Source of the DNA: Isochrysis galbana
Lineage: Eukaryota > Haptophyta > Isochrysidales > Isochrysidaceae
Assembly (NCBI GenBank): GCA_018136815.1
Contig: CM030932.1
Span: forward strand, 8,556,001-8,620,000
Length of the DNA: 64,000 nucleotides
Direction of reading: 5' to 3'
The notes under the pieces are model-generated. The model was not told where the DNA came from. It did not search any database and saw only the letters and a list, made by a program, of their open reading frames with translations. Below, in pieces: positions 41,399 through 53,110 of this stretch; positions within the stretch are counted from its first letter, which is position 1, and the number at the start of each line of letters is the position of its first letter. A program made the translations under genes and the position numbers.

Positions 41399-43080
41399 AT
41401 GCACGGACGCATCGTACTGGCGGTGGCGACGACGGTGTCCCAGCTCGTGAGAGCGGAGTGCCAGAACGCGTACAAACCAAGTGCAGGGATTTACAACGAA
41501 GACGACTGCAACTCCTTTTCGTTACAGATGTGCGCCATTTCTGAGGTGGCATCAGCATGCGAACGACGATGCGGTCTCTGTCCACCTTCAAGCCCGCCAC
41601 CATTGGTACCTCCACCGGTAAGCGCTCACACGTTCGATCCCAGCCAGGGCCAACTGAGCCATTCTAGCACCCAGCCCTTACTCAATACTGCATGCATCGA
41701 TGCACGAGCATCAACGAGCAGTGCACCTAGCAAGGCCACGCTGATTGATTTGCTTCTAGCAGATGATGAGCACGCGTACCTCCGCTGCCATGTTTCACAC
41801 ATTCACTATGCCCACGTGCACCTCCTACCTTCAACTGTGCCGCTGGGAACCTCAGCCTCTAGAAGTGCAATGTAGGGTTTCCTAGAGCATTCAATGCAAC
41901 AGAACAGTTACACCTCCACAAGCTGCATGGCTCGCAACCAACCGCCACTCACCCAGTGCCTCCCCGGCTCACTTTAGTCGACCCTCCTCCCTCCCCCTGC
42001 GCTACTGTGCAGCCTTCACTTCCTCCCTATGGACCTCCTCCGTTGAGCCCACCTGATCAACCCCCTCCGTCCCCTCTGCCGCCGCCTGGCTCACCTCCCA
42101 GCTCTCCGCCCCCCTCGCCGCAGCCTTCCCCGCCGCCGCCACCGAGGCCGCCGCCTTCCCCTCCCCCACCCTCTCCGTGGCCGCCGCCTGCACCGCCACT
42201 ACCGCCCTCGTTTCCACCCAACCACTCGCCATCTGTACCATCGCCCATTACCAACCCCCTTCCGGCGGTAACCAGCCAGCCGTCGACATCACCGTCCATC
42301 CCAGTAGTTCCTCCAGCGGCACCTCTACCATCGACTTGCATCGAGCTCATCCCGGGGCTGCGCTGTATCGAGGAGTGGCTGGTCTACGTCATAGCGTGCT
42401 CCTTTGGTGCCATCGTCTTCCTTGTGCTCTTCGCCCTCGCCTATGTCAAGTGGCGCTCGCGCTGCCGCCGCCATCGGGGTACTCCGTCTGCGACACATCC
42501 GAGCGCTCAAGGTTTTCGTATCCGACACTCCTTGACGGGCGCGCCCTTAGGCGCAATGCTTGCGCAACGCCTCGCCTTCCGCCGGCCCACGCTCTTCTCT
42601 CGCGCACGTACGGCAAGTGCCCAAGAAACGCCGAACCCGCCGCCAGACACATTTCATGCCCCGACCCGATCGGCAAAGAAGTCTGCAGGTGGTGCGCGAT
42701 CGATCAAGAGATTCACCAGGCCTGACAAACTCGATATCCAGGCAGAGCCAGCCCCGCTACCGCATTGTTGGGAAGAGCTCACCGGGAGCGGAGGTGAGGT
42801 GTACTACCACAACACCCTCACCAATGAGACGTCGTGGATGAAGCCGGAGCACCCAGAATTGAGCTCCGCCGCAAAGGCAATGGCGGATCATCTTCATTCG
42901 GACCATTGTGAGACCGAAGGCTCGCTGCCACCAGACTGGGAAGAACACCACGACGTGGATGGCACAGTCTACTACTACCATGTTGCGTCCGGCGCCGTGA
43001 CTTGGACGCACCCATGCGAGACCGGCTCGGCGCGATTCCCGAAGGCGAGCGAAGGTCAGCGATATTCGGGTCGCGTATGA
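41399..43080 (+). CDS. ShKT - proline-rich - transmembrane - double WW protein
   Basis: Exons 41399-41617 and 41908-43080 (GTAAGC donor, AACAG acceptor) give 463 residues in phase. A signal peptide (about 1-19) is followed by six cysteines C21, C37, C45, C54, C58, C61 in ShKT-like spacing. A long proline/serine stretch (SPPPP and PPPSP runs, about 75-210) looks like a cell-wall-type stalk. One membrane span is at about 229-253 (V-I-A-C-S-F-G-A-I-V-F-L-V-L-F-A-L) with basic residues after it. Two WW domains lie in the cytosolic tail (W-E-E-L…V-Y-Y-H-N…T-S-W and W-E-E-H…V-Y-Y-Y-H…V-T-W), which bind proline-rich ligands. The layout suggests an outside-in scaffold or adhesion protein; no kinase is present. 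The splice acceptor is the least certain point. Confidence 0.65.
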
Positions 43081-43084
43081 GGCC

Positions 43085-46000
43085 ACGGAATCTCTGGAGG
43101 GCGAGTTCAAACCCAGTACCCTGCTCGTCCGACTGATCTTGGTTGCTTCTACATTGGCCAATGGTGTGTAGGTAGATGATATGCGCATGCGGGTGCAGCC
43201 ACATGCACTATAAGCACCTCACATGCACTAGCTAGGGGTAGGCAGAGCGCAGAAGTATCCGGTATCCGGAATTTCTGTAGGGTGCATGGGTGAATAATCG
43301 CAATGTAGATCTCCGGGAAAGTTTTGTGGATATCTGGGTTAGTGACTGTTAGTGGCGTTGGTGATGGGGGGGTGAAAGAAACCTTTCCAGCTAGGGGCGT
43401 ACCGCGTACCGCTAGTATACCCCGAGATACTTGCCACAGGGGTATCCCAAGACGTCTTGAGCCACTCTCTTCCCATCTCCCTCCTGTCGTCAGCCGCCCC
43501 TTTCCGGCCCGTTTGTTAACGCAAACGGGTCCCGCTTCCCGTTTCTCACCGCACTCCATCGGGAGTGTGTGCAAAACCCCCCCTCTCCCTCTCTCCAATC
43601 TCACACAGCGCTCTCCCCGCGGCGCGTCGCCATACGGCGCGCCATGGCCATGGCCTGTTCTCAAAGGTCCTTTGGGAGCTCCCAGAGAGAGGAGAGAGGG
43701 CCAGCAAGGGCAGCTCAGTGGGCAGTGAAGGCTGGGGCTCAACCCCTGGCCCACCTTGCCTCTGCCACGCTCGCCTCGCTGGCCATGGAAGCCGCTCAGA
43801 GCCGAGAGTGACAGCTCCAGAATCAATATTATTGCGAACGGGCATACGGACATTTGATGGCTCAACTTGATTCCGTCCCATATTCGACAGAACGCGACCT
43901 AACCCTCGCCGACCACACCGCTCATAACACAAGCCCTTCTTGCTTCTTGGAATCAAACTAGGCAACGAGCGCCCGGATCCGCGAGAAGTAGGGCCAGGCA
44001 AGAGTTGCTCGCTCAGACCCCCAAAGTTGCTGGTAAAAGTTGCTCGGAGTTGCTCGGAGTTGCTCGGAAATGGGGCTAAGTTGCTCGCAAGTTGCTCAAG
44101 TTGCTCGCTCGGAGTCTTTGCGGCAGCGCGCGAGCCCGCACCGTTTACATGTCGGCCCGTGCGTGGGCCCGTGGGGTGCCCCGGGTAGCCGCACCAATGG
44201 TCCCGCCAAACTTAATTCGGCTAGTGAGTGGTGAGTGGCTACGTGAGTGTGTAGCGTGTTGTTGGTACATTAGTTCGATGTTAGTTGTTAGCACTTCTAA
44301 GCACAAGCACTTCAAGCACTTAGCACAAATCACGATTGTTGTACCGCAACATGAGTGCGGCTTGCGTAAGGCTACGTATATCTACCTTGGACCTTGGATA
44401 AGACCGCCGATCTCCCTAGCGCGGTGCGACTGAACCATTGGTCCAGAGTTACTTTCCAATCCGCCGTCGGTGGATTGAGGTATCTTACGTGTGGTTGGGC
44501 TGAGTGGTGGGAGGCTATGGCTGCTGTGTGTGCTGATGTGGAAGGGCTATATGTGGTAGTAACATGTGAAGTATGAACAGAGGGAGGCACAGGGGATGGG
44601 ATGACACGGACGGGGGAGGCACGAGGCACGCGCGGACGAGGGTGAGACCGAGGGTTCGGTCTCGGACGGCATGAGGGCGGGCGAGACGAGTGCGGAGTAC
44701 ACAGGCAAGCGAGAGGGGCACGGGAGCGATCGAGCAGTGGCGCTGGTCGCGGGACGAAGAACAAGGGAGAGGACACTCGCGGGAAAAGTAAACACCGGGA
44801 AGGGAAAAGACGCAGAGGGGGGCGCGAGGCCCCCATTGACCCCCACTTATAAAAGTAGGTTGGGGAAGACCAGTATGTAGCAGTACTGGGTCGTCTTGGC
44901 GCGGTCGCCTCGGCGACAGCGGTGTCTCCATCAGTACTTCGTCCAGCGCGGCGAGGGCCGCGGCAACGGGCGAGGGAGAGGGAGGCGGCGCGCGCTCCAT
45001 GCTGACCCTATCAGTTTACTAATAGTTGCTAAAAATACCTTGAGGGGGACGCGTGACGCGAGCAATGTTGACGCTTTTTGCCGCAAAACTTTTGCAAAAC
45101 TTTTGCACAAAACTTTGGGGGTTCGGGCACAAAACCTTTACCAGGCCCTAGAAGATCGCTCGCGGCGAGAGCTGTAAGGGCCGTTCCGCTTCATGGACGA
45201 GAGAACCCTCCCCCACCCCGGGTGTTTTTTCCTTGTGAGTCGCCCGACGTAGGTCGGTCCGCCTCACTGGTCCTGGTCACTGGGTTTTCCCTCATTGTAA
45301 TTTGTGGGGAGTTATAATGGGAGCCGGGGATTTGCGATTACGAGGGGGGAGATTTGTAGTGATGCATATGTGTATGTGTCTTGTGCCATCACCTCAAGGC
45401 GTGCGGGCAGGTGCGCTGAGGGGTGTCGTGATAGTACCGGGCTAGTGGCAGTAGTGGTACTAACCCTCAGTTGTTTTATTTATCTACTTGTAAAGAGTAC
45501 TCCTAGCGGAAGGAGGGGCGACGAAAAGACCTAAATAAACTACTCCTACTGTGTGTATCATCGATACTCTAGAGGTAGAGTAGAGAACTTTAATCGTTAT
45601 TGTAGAGAAAAAAGGCGTGTTTTGAATGGGGGGCGAAAGAGAGGGCGAGAGAGAGAGCCCCAGCGTACGTCGTATCCTTTCTCGTCGGTGATACTAGAGT
45701 ACTTCGAGTACTAACTCTCGATCTCTTTTGAGATCTCCTCCTCTCTCTCCTCCTTGCCTGGCGGGAGCTGTCCTTCCTTTTCTCCAGGTGATTCCTCTCT
45801 CATAGTATCAATCTCTTCCCTCTTCACTGTATGTTCCAACTCCCTCCTTGCCCTCCCCTCTCCCCTCTCTCCCTCCCACACCCAACTAACCCCACCACCC
45901 CCAGCAGCTCTCAGCAGAGATCGATCCCCTCCTCTCCCTTCCCCTCCTCCCCCCTCCTCGCTCTCTCTCTCTTCCCCTCTCGCCTCCCCTTTCTCTCTCT

Positions 46001-46161
46001 CTCCCCCCCCACTCGCCCTCCTCAGTTTCTCTCCGCCCTCCTCTCCTCGTGAGGCCGCCCCCCCCCCCATTCTCCTTTTCGTGAAAGAAGGGGGGCTGTG
46101 GCGCCTCTCCGGCGGTGCTGCTCCCTCACCCTTCCACCCCCCTGCCCCTCTCCCGGCTCAA
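43085..46161. other. 3 kb without a supported gene; repeats and simple sequence
   Basis: 43690-43800 is a diverged GC-rich repeat. 44038-44115 is an imperfect (AGTTGCTCGG)n tandem repeat. 44828-44860 is the inverted partner of 26843-26873. 45070-45120 repeats CAAAACTTTTG. 45735-46080 is a pyrimidine-rich tract leading to the EF-hand gene, read as a serine/proline peptide only because it lacks stops. Confidence 0.55.
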
Positions 46162-49100
46162 ATGCTGCGCTCTCGTGCGGAGCTAGACGACCAGGCAGAA
46201 GAGCTGATCAATCCGCGGCCGAGCGCCCGCTCCTTCTCCTCGCGCGCTGAGCGGGAGGCTGTCCACGATGCTCTGCTGGCAACGGCGGAGACGGCATCTT
46301 CTCGAGGCCAGTGGGATGCGGCGCTCTCTGCTCTCGAAGAGGCGTACCCGATCACGTTGTGCTCGTCGACGCTTCTCCAGCTGATCGGCCTTCATCTCGT
46401 CCGCGGCGACGCCGAGCTCGCGGCCGTGTGCTACGAGAAGCTGCTTGAGAGCGATGGCGTGCTCTCCCTGGCTGAGCGTGAGCTCGCGCAGGAAAAGCAG
46501 TTTCAAGCGAGAAATCTCGCGAATCAAGTGCACGAAATGGTCGAATCTCAGGTGAAGGCGCACCATGGCAGCGAAGAGCACTACGAGTCACACATGCTCA
46601 TCTCAAAAGCCAAGATGCTGCTGGACAAAGAGAAGTACGAGCTCGCAGCCGCCTTGCTCATTGCCATCAGGGCTTCCGAATTGCTCACCGATGAGGATAC
46701 GGCGAATTCCGCGGATCTACTGGCCGAGGCGCACGAGGCGCTCGCGCAACGGCAAAAGAAGGGCACCGCCTTACGGCCTGTGCATGCGGCGAGCTTTCCG
46801 CCTACCGGAACCCAATCGTTTGGGCGCACCCTTGTGATTGACCCCCGGGACGCCAACGGCACCGCGCCCAATGCGAGCCAGGTTGTCGCCCTGAACGTCG
46901 GTCCACCTGCGAGCGAACAGCAGAAGAGGGACCGGGTGCGTCGCGCTCAGCAGGCCAAGAACAAGACGGGCGTGCCTGTGCGCCAGGCGGCAAGACCTTT
47001 TGGGACGCAGTCAGATGGCTCGGACGACGATAGCACAGACCATCCCGAGCCCACGCCAAAGATTGCCGGAGCTGAGCCAGACTATAAACCTATGCTCGGC
47101 CCCGTCGCGCGCGAATCGACAGAGCCCGGGTTGGAAGAGGATTCGGAGGACGACCTCATGCTGAGCACCGACCATTGGCCGCCCGAGTCACTCGCACAAT
47201 CCGATCTCCTGGAGGACGCCTTCTCGCTAGCAAGCGATGCGCAGCATGACCAACAGCCCGAGATGCCATCGCCCTCATGCTCCGTGTCTGCGCCGAGCAC
47301 TCTCCCTTCGCTCACCTCGACCCCTCCCGGGATGATGCCTCTGACCGGAATCGCCGACCCACCCCCGACAAATCTGACGTCTGCGAACGCCTACGGAGAG
47401 GAGATCAGGAGCGAGCAGGCGAGGCCCGAAACCGTACGTGCCTCAGATGGAGCGACGGCAGAGAAAATCCCGAATAGGGACAGGTCGCCGGACGGCTCGA
47501 TGCGTGAAAATATCGATGATTCGGATTCAGACTCTGACATGTGGACGGGCAAGCCTAGAGTAGTCGAAGCATCCTATGAGGAGCCTGAACTCAGCCCCAG
47601 ATTCACCACTTCGCTGGCCGTGCCAATCGCCACGCGCACATTTATGTCTACGAGCGATGACTCTACGGTGGCCATGACCAACCGGTCGCAGCCGTCATGG
47701 TGGCATGCACTTTGCAGATGCCTCGCCCCGAGGGAGACAACTGCACCGCACAAGGCTGAGTGGGCGTCCTTCGTGAGTACTGGCGGCAACCCCGAGGAGA
47801 GCCGGAAGGCGTGGCTTGCGCACTACATTGCTAGGCACAAGTATCATGAGGCGCGCTCCCTAGTAGTGAGCAAGGAGGAGGAGGAGCGCGTCGCCAAAGC
47901 CTTCGCGGCGGCCGACACGAATGGTGACGGCGTGCTCTCCGAGGCGGAGCTCGAGGCATTTGCTTCCTTGGCAGAATGGTACGAGGACCCACAGCGGGCC
48001 GCGTTGAAGACGGTGGGAGCTGCGCAGCACAAGACCGTCAAGGCGGCGGCCGCGCTCGTTCCCGCCACGACCACCGCGGCAGCGAGGGCTGGAGCAGGCG
48101 CGGCGGCCATGGGCGGCGCAGCTTTACGTGCGACTGCTGACATGATCCTCCCCCCAAGCGTCAAGTGGCAGCGGTGGATCGCGGCAGGTGGCGACCCAGA
48201 GGTAGCGCGCCGCGCCTGGCTGCGTCACCACATTGGCTGGAGACGCCATTACGAGGCGATGGCGCTCGTTGTGAGCGAGAAGGAAGCTGCCGAGGTAGCC
48301 ACGGCCTTCAAGCCAGCCGACACGGACGGTGACGGCGTGCTCTCGGAGGCGGAGTTAGCCGCATTCGCATCGTTTGCCGAGTGGAAGACAGACCCCAAGT
48401 CGGCAGCCGCCAAGACTGTGACGACGGCGAGGCTCAAGTCTGCTGCCGTCGTCGGTGCTGCAGCGTCCACGTCCGCACAGGTGGGTACGGCGGTCGCCAA
48501 GCAGATAGGCAGTACGGCGGCCACTGCGGCCAGCGACACGGCTACACGCGGCCGGCTGCTGGCAAAGCGCTTTGCAGTCGCTGGAACAGCATCGGGAGTG
48601 GGTGCCGGCGGCAAGCCGATCGCCATCATCTCGGCGAGCCGCAAGCGCGACGCTTTCGAGGCAGCGATTGCGCACTATGACTGGCACTTGGCAGCGGAGC
48701 TCGCGGAAGAGGGCGGTGGAACCTTCTATGAGGTGGCGTGCGGATTCGCTCGCGTGGACTGGATGGCCCGCTATGCAGAGGCTGAAGACATCGCGGCGGC
48801 GCTGGAGATGGTGGTCAGTGACGCCGAAGAAGAGATGGTCCGCGCCCATCGCCCGGGTCAGCCGTGGGTGGGCGGTGGCTCGGTGGCCGCGCGCCGCAAT
48901 TTGGGTTTTTGGGTCGCGCTACGCGAGCACGATTGGGAGGAGGCGCGCCTACTTGCATCGACCGAGCCTGAGCGACGGCTCATTCGCGCCGAAGAGGAGC
49001 GGCTCGAGTGGCTCGTCTACGAGGGCCTGCGCGCGCGACAGACACATGACATCCAACCGGCCCTCGAATTCGTCGTCAACTATGACGAGGAGGCTGCGGT

Positions 49101-52100
49101 GCGTGAGCTTGCCAATGGGTCCAGGTGGAACGACCCAGCCCACGCCGCCAAGGCCTGGCGTGAGCACAGCGGCACAGGGCTCTGGCGCGGCCGGGCGCGC
49201 GAGGAGCGGCTTTTGCAGCGCGTGCGCGCTGCCTTCGCTGAGATGGCCGCAGCTGAGGGCACCTTCGATTCGCACCTCGCCGCGGCACTCACCTTCCGCG
49301 TCAATCCCATGTCGCTCGCGGCCCGCGACGACGTACTTGTCGACGAGAAGCAGCGATGGAAAGATTGGGTCGTGGCGGGCGGGAATGCGGAGGCGGCTCG
49401 CTGCGCATGGCTCCGCTACTTCGTTGCCTGGAGGCAGTACCACAAGGCGATGGCTCTCGTGGTTAGCCAACAAGAGGCGGATGAAGTGGCGTACGCCTTC
49501 AGAGCCGCAGACACCAACGGTGACGGTGTGCTCTCAGCGGCGGAGCTTGAGCACTTTGCCTCCCTTGTGGAGTGGGTGGATGATCCGCGATATGCTGCTA
49601 CCAAGACTGCAGCTGCCACAGGCCACGCCGTACGTGGTGTGTTCACTGCCGTCAATTCCCTAGTGGGCCCCTCAATCGGGTGGTATGATTACATCGCACG
49701 GGGCGGGGATCCCGAGGCGAGCAGACGAGTCTGGCTAGAGTACTTTGTGGCACGGCGACGGTATGACGACGCTATGACGCTCGTGGTGAACGAGGCGGAG
49801 GCGGCCCACGTGGCATACGCGTGCCGAGAGGCGGACACCAACGGCGATGGCATCTTGACTCGTGCCGAAATTGACGCTTTCTCACGTCGCCTCCGAGACA
49901 ATGAGGCAACAGCGGCGGCGAACGCACGCGATGTGGGCTCGCTCATCGCCATGGGAGAAATACCCGACCCGGCTCGTGCCGCAATGGAGAGGCGCCGGCG
50001 TCTTCTCGCTTTCACCTCTAGGCGAGCCGCGCGAAAGTTGACAGCGGTGTGCGTGGCGTGGCTCCAGCGGCGTCGCGCCATGCGGCTCGAACTGGCCGCA
50101 GCTGAGGCAGATGCGGCGGCCGCGCTCTTACAAGCACAGGCGGCTCGCGGTCGCGAGGATGCCGTGGCCGTGCTCCGGCGGACGGCTGCAGCCGAGGCAG
50201 CTGCCGACGCAGCAGAGGCAGCTGCCGCAGTCAAAATGCAGCAGCTGCAGCGCGTGCGCCTCGCACGCCGCGCGGCGGCAGAGAGACGAGCAGAGTTGGT
50301 GGCGGCTTCAGCGGCACGAGCAGCTACGGAACTGGCAGCTCAGGACATGGCTAGTCAAGGAACAACTGGCGCTCGGCAGGCGCAAGAATTGGCTGCGTTG
50401 GCGGCGATGCGAGAGGAGGAAGTGCGCGCGGCCCTCAAGGAGGATGAGGAGCTCCGACGGCGCGTCGAGGCAGAGGCGGGTGAAGCCAGCGAGGCAAGCA
50501 GTGACGAAGACCCTTTTGCTGACCTCCATGTAGACGCCTCGGATCGTGAGAGCATCGCTGACGAGGAAGACAGAGCGGCAAACGACTCTACGGACGAATT
50601 CGACGCGGAATATGAGAGCCGCAACGAGTTGCTTCGGCGCAAATATGCTGCGGCAGACCGGCTAACGCGCGTGTGCCGCGGCCGTATTGCACGCCGTCGC
50701 GTGACAGAATTGCGGAGGGATCGAGACCTGGCGGCATCTGTAGCCGCCCGTGCGCAGGCCACGGCAGCCGCCGAGAACGCGGCAGCCGCGGCCGCCCAGG
50801 TTGAAGCCTTCGAAGCGGCACAGGCCGCTGAGGCCGCCCAGGCGGAGGCTGCTGCAGAGGTAGAAGCACAGGCTGCGAGTGCAGCAACGATGCTGCAGCG
50901 AGCCATCCGTGGCACGAATGCACGCACCGAAGCTGCGCGACGGCGAGCGGCGGTGGCGCGCGCTGATGCAGATCGACGAATGCTTGCAGCAAAAGAGCGT
51001 GCGGAAGCAGCAGCGAGAGCCGCTGCGGCGGCGCAGGATGCGGAGCTCAACGCGCTGAGGGCGGATCGCGCGCTTCACGATGCAGAAGTGGTGAGCAATC
51101 ACGCTAACGAGGCAATCATCCAGTCCCAAGCGGCAGCTGCAATGCAGGCGCTTGCACGAGGGCGAGCGGCGCGTGCGCGTGCTGCCGCAGTAGCAACCTC
51201 GCGTGCTGGAGAAGCTGCGGCGGTTGCGGCGGCGCAGGCTCAAGCGGCAGCCGATGGAAGAGCGAGAGAGGCAGAGTGTGCGGTAGCTGCTACCAGGCTG
51301 CAATCGCGGGTGCGCGGGTGCGCGGGGCGACGAGCTGCAGCGGGAACATTTGCAGCCCGGCGCGCCCGCGAGGTGCATAGTGCCCATGCAGCCACCATAC
51401 TACAGGCCAGTGTTCGTGGTAACGCGGCACGGCGCGCTGCACGTGCAGCTAGGCTTGAACGCATGGAGCTGCAAGAATATAGTGGGCTCCTAGATCCGGA
51501 GGAGGCTGCGTTACTAATTCAGAGGTCATGGCGCGGCCTCGCAGGGCGTCTTCGTCTATGGCGCGAGCTGGTTGCGACTGGACAGCAAAAGAAGGTGGCA
51601 AGGCATGGTGGTCTCTTTGGCATCGGCAAGGGAAAAGAGCAAGAGCGTGGTTTGGAACTGCGCACCGATTGCCTCATCTATAGGCACAAGGCCGGGCGCA
51701 AACCGAAGCGGATCCCTCTCATAGACATTGCAGCGGCCGAGCCGCTCGACGATCCTTGCCGATGGCGTCTTCGTATGCGCAAGGGAAAGAATTTCGAGTT
51801 CAATGCTGGCACGGCTGTGGGCCGCTCCGCCTGGGTGCATTGCGTCTCTCACAACATGCGCCTAAATGCTAAACTGCATTGGAACTCGGCGCTCGACCTG
51901 TTAGGTATATCGGACCGTCTTTCGAGGCGCTTTTCGGCCCGTTCATCCCCAAGTCGTTCCCCACGTCGTTCTGTGGGAGGATCCTCAACCTCTACGCTGA
52001 CGCCGCGCTCTCCAGCGCTGTCGACGCCACGGCGATCAGCGCCAACGAGTCCTGGAGGTGTATCTACGCCTGGATCCACACGGCGAAGTTTTTTCAGGCG

Positions 52101-52122
52101 GGCTAGCAGCCGGAAACCTTGA
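46162..52122 (+). CDS. Giant EF-hand / IQ-motif / PH-like calcium scaffold (1986 residues)
   Basis: One uninterrupted 5.96-kb frame; the ATG at 46162 is the first in frame after a pyrimidine tract. Residues 30-200 look TPR-like. Four modules of about 85 residues (about 530-613, 668-748, 1062-1146, 1172-1252) each carry G-G-x-P-E…W-L…A-x-x-L-V-V and end in a canonical EF-hand loop D-T-N-G-D-G-V/I-L. Between modules 2 and 3 are degenerate versions without an EF loop. Residues 1290-1800 form a long alanine- and glutamate-rich helix with about eight IQ-type motifs (for example L-Q-S-R-V-R-G-C-A-G-R-R, I-Q-R-S-W-R-G-L-A-G-R), which bind calmodulin-like light chains. Residues 1810-1903 resemble a PH domain (C-L-I-Y-R-H-K…W-V-H-C-V), followed by a Ser/Arg tail. 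It is likely a Ca2+-responsive cytoskeletal or membrane scaffold; no motor or kinase domain is present. Confidence 0.8.
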   Translation: MLRSRAELDDQAEELINPRPSARSFSSRAEREAVHDALLATAETASSRGQWDAALSALEEAYPITLCSSTLLQLIGLHLVRGDAELAAVCYEKLLESDGVLSLAERELAQEKQFQARNLANQVHEMVESQVKAHHGSEEHYESHMLISKAKMLLDKEKYELAAALLIAIRASELLTDEDTANSADLLAEAHEALAQRQKKGTALRPVHAASFPPTGTQSFGRTLVIDPRDANGTAPNASQVVALNVGPPASEQQKRDRVRRAQQAKNKTGVPVRQAARPFGTQSDGSDDDSTDHPEPTPKIAGAEPDYKPMLGPVARESTEPGLEEDSEDDLMLSTDHWPPESLAQSDLLEDAFSLASDAQHDQQPEMPSPSCSVSAPSTLPSLTSTPPGMMPLTGIADPPPTNLTSANAYGEEIRSEQARPETVRASDGATAEKIPNRDRSPDGSMRENIDDSDSDSDMWTGKPRVVEASYEEPELSPRFTTSLAVPIATRTFMSTSDDSTVAMTNRSQPSWWHALCRCLAPRETTAPHKAEWASFVSTGGNPEESRKAWLAHYIARHKYHEARSLVVSKEEEERVAKAFAAADTNGDGVLSEAELEAFASLAEWYEDPQRAALKTVGAAQHKTVKAAAALVPATTTAAARAGAGAAAMGGAALRATADMILPPSVKWQRWIAAGGDPEVARRAWLRHHIGWRRHYEAMALVVSEKEAAEVATAFKPADTDGDGVLSEAELAAFASFAEWKTDPKSAAAKTVTTARLKSAAVVGAAASTSAQVGTAVAKQIGSTAATAASDTATRGRLLAKRFAVAGTASGVGAGGKPIAIISASRKRDAFEAAIAHYDWHLAAELAEEGGGTFYEVACGFARVDWMARYAEAEDIAAALEMVVSDAEEEMVRAHRPGQPWVGGGSVAARRNLGFWVALREHDWEEARLLASTEPERRLIRAEEERLEWLVYEGLRARQTHDIQPALEFVVNYDEEAAVRELANGSRWNDPAHAAKAWREHSGTGLWRGRAREERLLQRVRAAFAEMAAAEGTFDSHLAAALTFRVNPMSLAARDDVLVDEKQRWKDWVVAGGNAEAARCAWLRYFVAWRQYHKAMALVVSQQEADEVAYAFRAADTNGDGVLSAAELEHFASLVEWVDDPRYAATKTAAATGHAVRGVFTAVNSLVGPSIGWYDYIARGGDPEASRRVWLEYFVARRRYDDAMTLVVNEAEAAHVAYACREADTNGDGILTRAEIDAFSRRLRDNEATAAANARDVGSLIAMGEIPDPARAAMERRRRLLAFTSRRAARKLTAVCVAWLQRRRAMRLELAAAEADAAAALLQAQAARGREDAVAVLRRTAAAEAAADAAEAAAAVKMQQLQRVRLARRAAAERRAELVAASAARAATELAAQDMASQGTTGARQAQELAALAAMREEEVRAALKEDEELRRRVEAEAGEASEASSDEDPFADLHVDASDRESIADEEDRAANDSTDEFDAEYESRNELLRRKYAAADRLTRVCRGRIARRRVTELRRDRDLAASVAARAQATAAAENAAAAAAQVEAFEAAQAAEAAQAEAAAEVEAQAASAATMLQRAIRGTNARTEAARRRAAVARADADRRMLAAKERAEAAARAAAAAQDAELNALRADRALHDAEVVSNHANEAIIQSQAAAAMQALARGRAARARAAAVATSRAGEAAAVAAAQAQAAADGRAREAECAVAATRLQSRVRGCAGRRAAAGTFAARRAREVHSAHAATILQASVRGNAARRAARAARLERMELQEYSGLLDPEEAALLIQRSWRGLAGRLRLWRELVATGQQKKVARHGGLFGIGKGKEQERGLELRTDCLIYRHKAGRKPKRIPLIDIAAAEPLDDPCRWRLRMRKGKNFEFNAGTAVGRSAWVHCVSHNMRLNAKLHWNSALDLLGISDRLSRRFSARSSPSRSPRRSVGGSSTSTLTPRSPALSTPRRSAPTSPGGVSTPGSTRRSFFRRASSRKP

Positions 52123-53110
52123 GCGGTTCGCGTCGAGCCCATCTTGACACCGCATGACCAGAGGGGAACCACTCGGCAATGAATCGTGTGAGGCTCCGTC
52201 GCGCGCATGTAGGGGGCCTAGGCACTCGCCATCTCCAGTGCACGCTTAGTGCTAGCACAATGCATCGCTCTGCTCAGGCGCCTGATGGTACATCAACAGC
52301 GCGAGCTGCTGTATGCCATGGGTGCTTGTGCGTATTTATGCTTGCCTTGTACCATCCTCTGGGCTTGTTGGCAGGCCACTCTCTGATATTGCGCACGGAC
52401 TGCACCTCGTCCGCCCGCTTGCGACCAATACGGTCAGCATCTCAAAAAAGGCGCTCCCCAACAGTATCCAACTCATGTGTGTGCAATCGTTGAGTCGTTG
52501 TCATCAGTCCTCTCCCCGCATTGAACTCGATCGCACCACGTCGCACATTGCAATTATGGCGAACTCCCTAACTGTAGTTTGGCGAGCCGCGCACAATGAG
52601 AACATCGCAGGGATGCTTTGCTCACCTTGGTTGCCTGAGCCAGCGCGCACACATTGCGAAGTAAGGCTAGCTACCTATCTTAAGAGGCGGCTAGAAGCAG
52701 CCCTGCAAAGGTGCTTCGAGACCCTTTTTGATTCCTAGCATATTGGTGGCCCCTTGGAGCCTGGAGGACACCAAGCTGGAGCCTTGCCATCAATATGGAG
52801 GACCATTCTTATGCATAAGATGGAGCCGCATCGCCCGAAGTATGCTCCCATGACCTTATCGGTGGCGATGACAACTAAGTTTATGCACTTGGTTCACGCA
52901 TGGCGCATGGCAGACAGGTGCAACGCGGGGGCCCCTAGGGCTCAGGAGCGCCGGCGTTGGAGAGGCGGGAGGCCAGGGCCCAGCCCCAGCCTCCTCTGCC
53001 CCCTGAGCTAGCTGGCCTCCAGGAGCCTCCAGGGGTCGCCAGAGGGCAGCTGCAGGCCTGCCACCCACGGAATATCTTGGGACCGGAGAATATTTTGGGC
53101 CGAAATCCCT
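52123..53110. other. Intergenic, with minus-strand GC-rich repeat at 52905-53070
   Basis: The first 780 bases show no coding support or known repeat. 52905-53070 is the reverse complement of the 27.8-kb repeat. Confidence 0.55.

Noticed and set aside
45754..46161. N-terminal extension of the EF-hand protein (136 residues of Ser/Pro/Leu)
   Set aside because: The reading starts at TTG and is a pyrimidine tract without stops. The first ATG in frame is at 46162.
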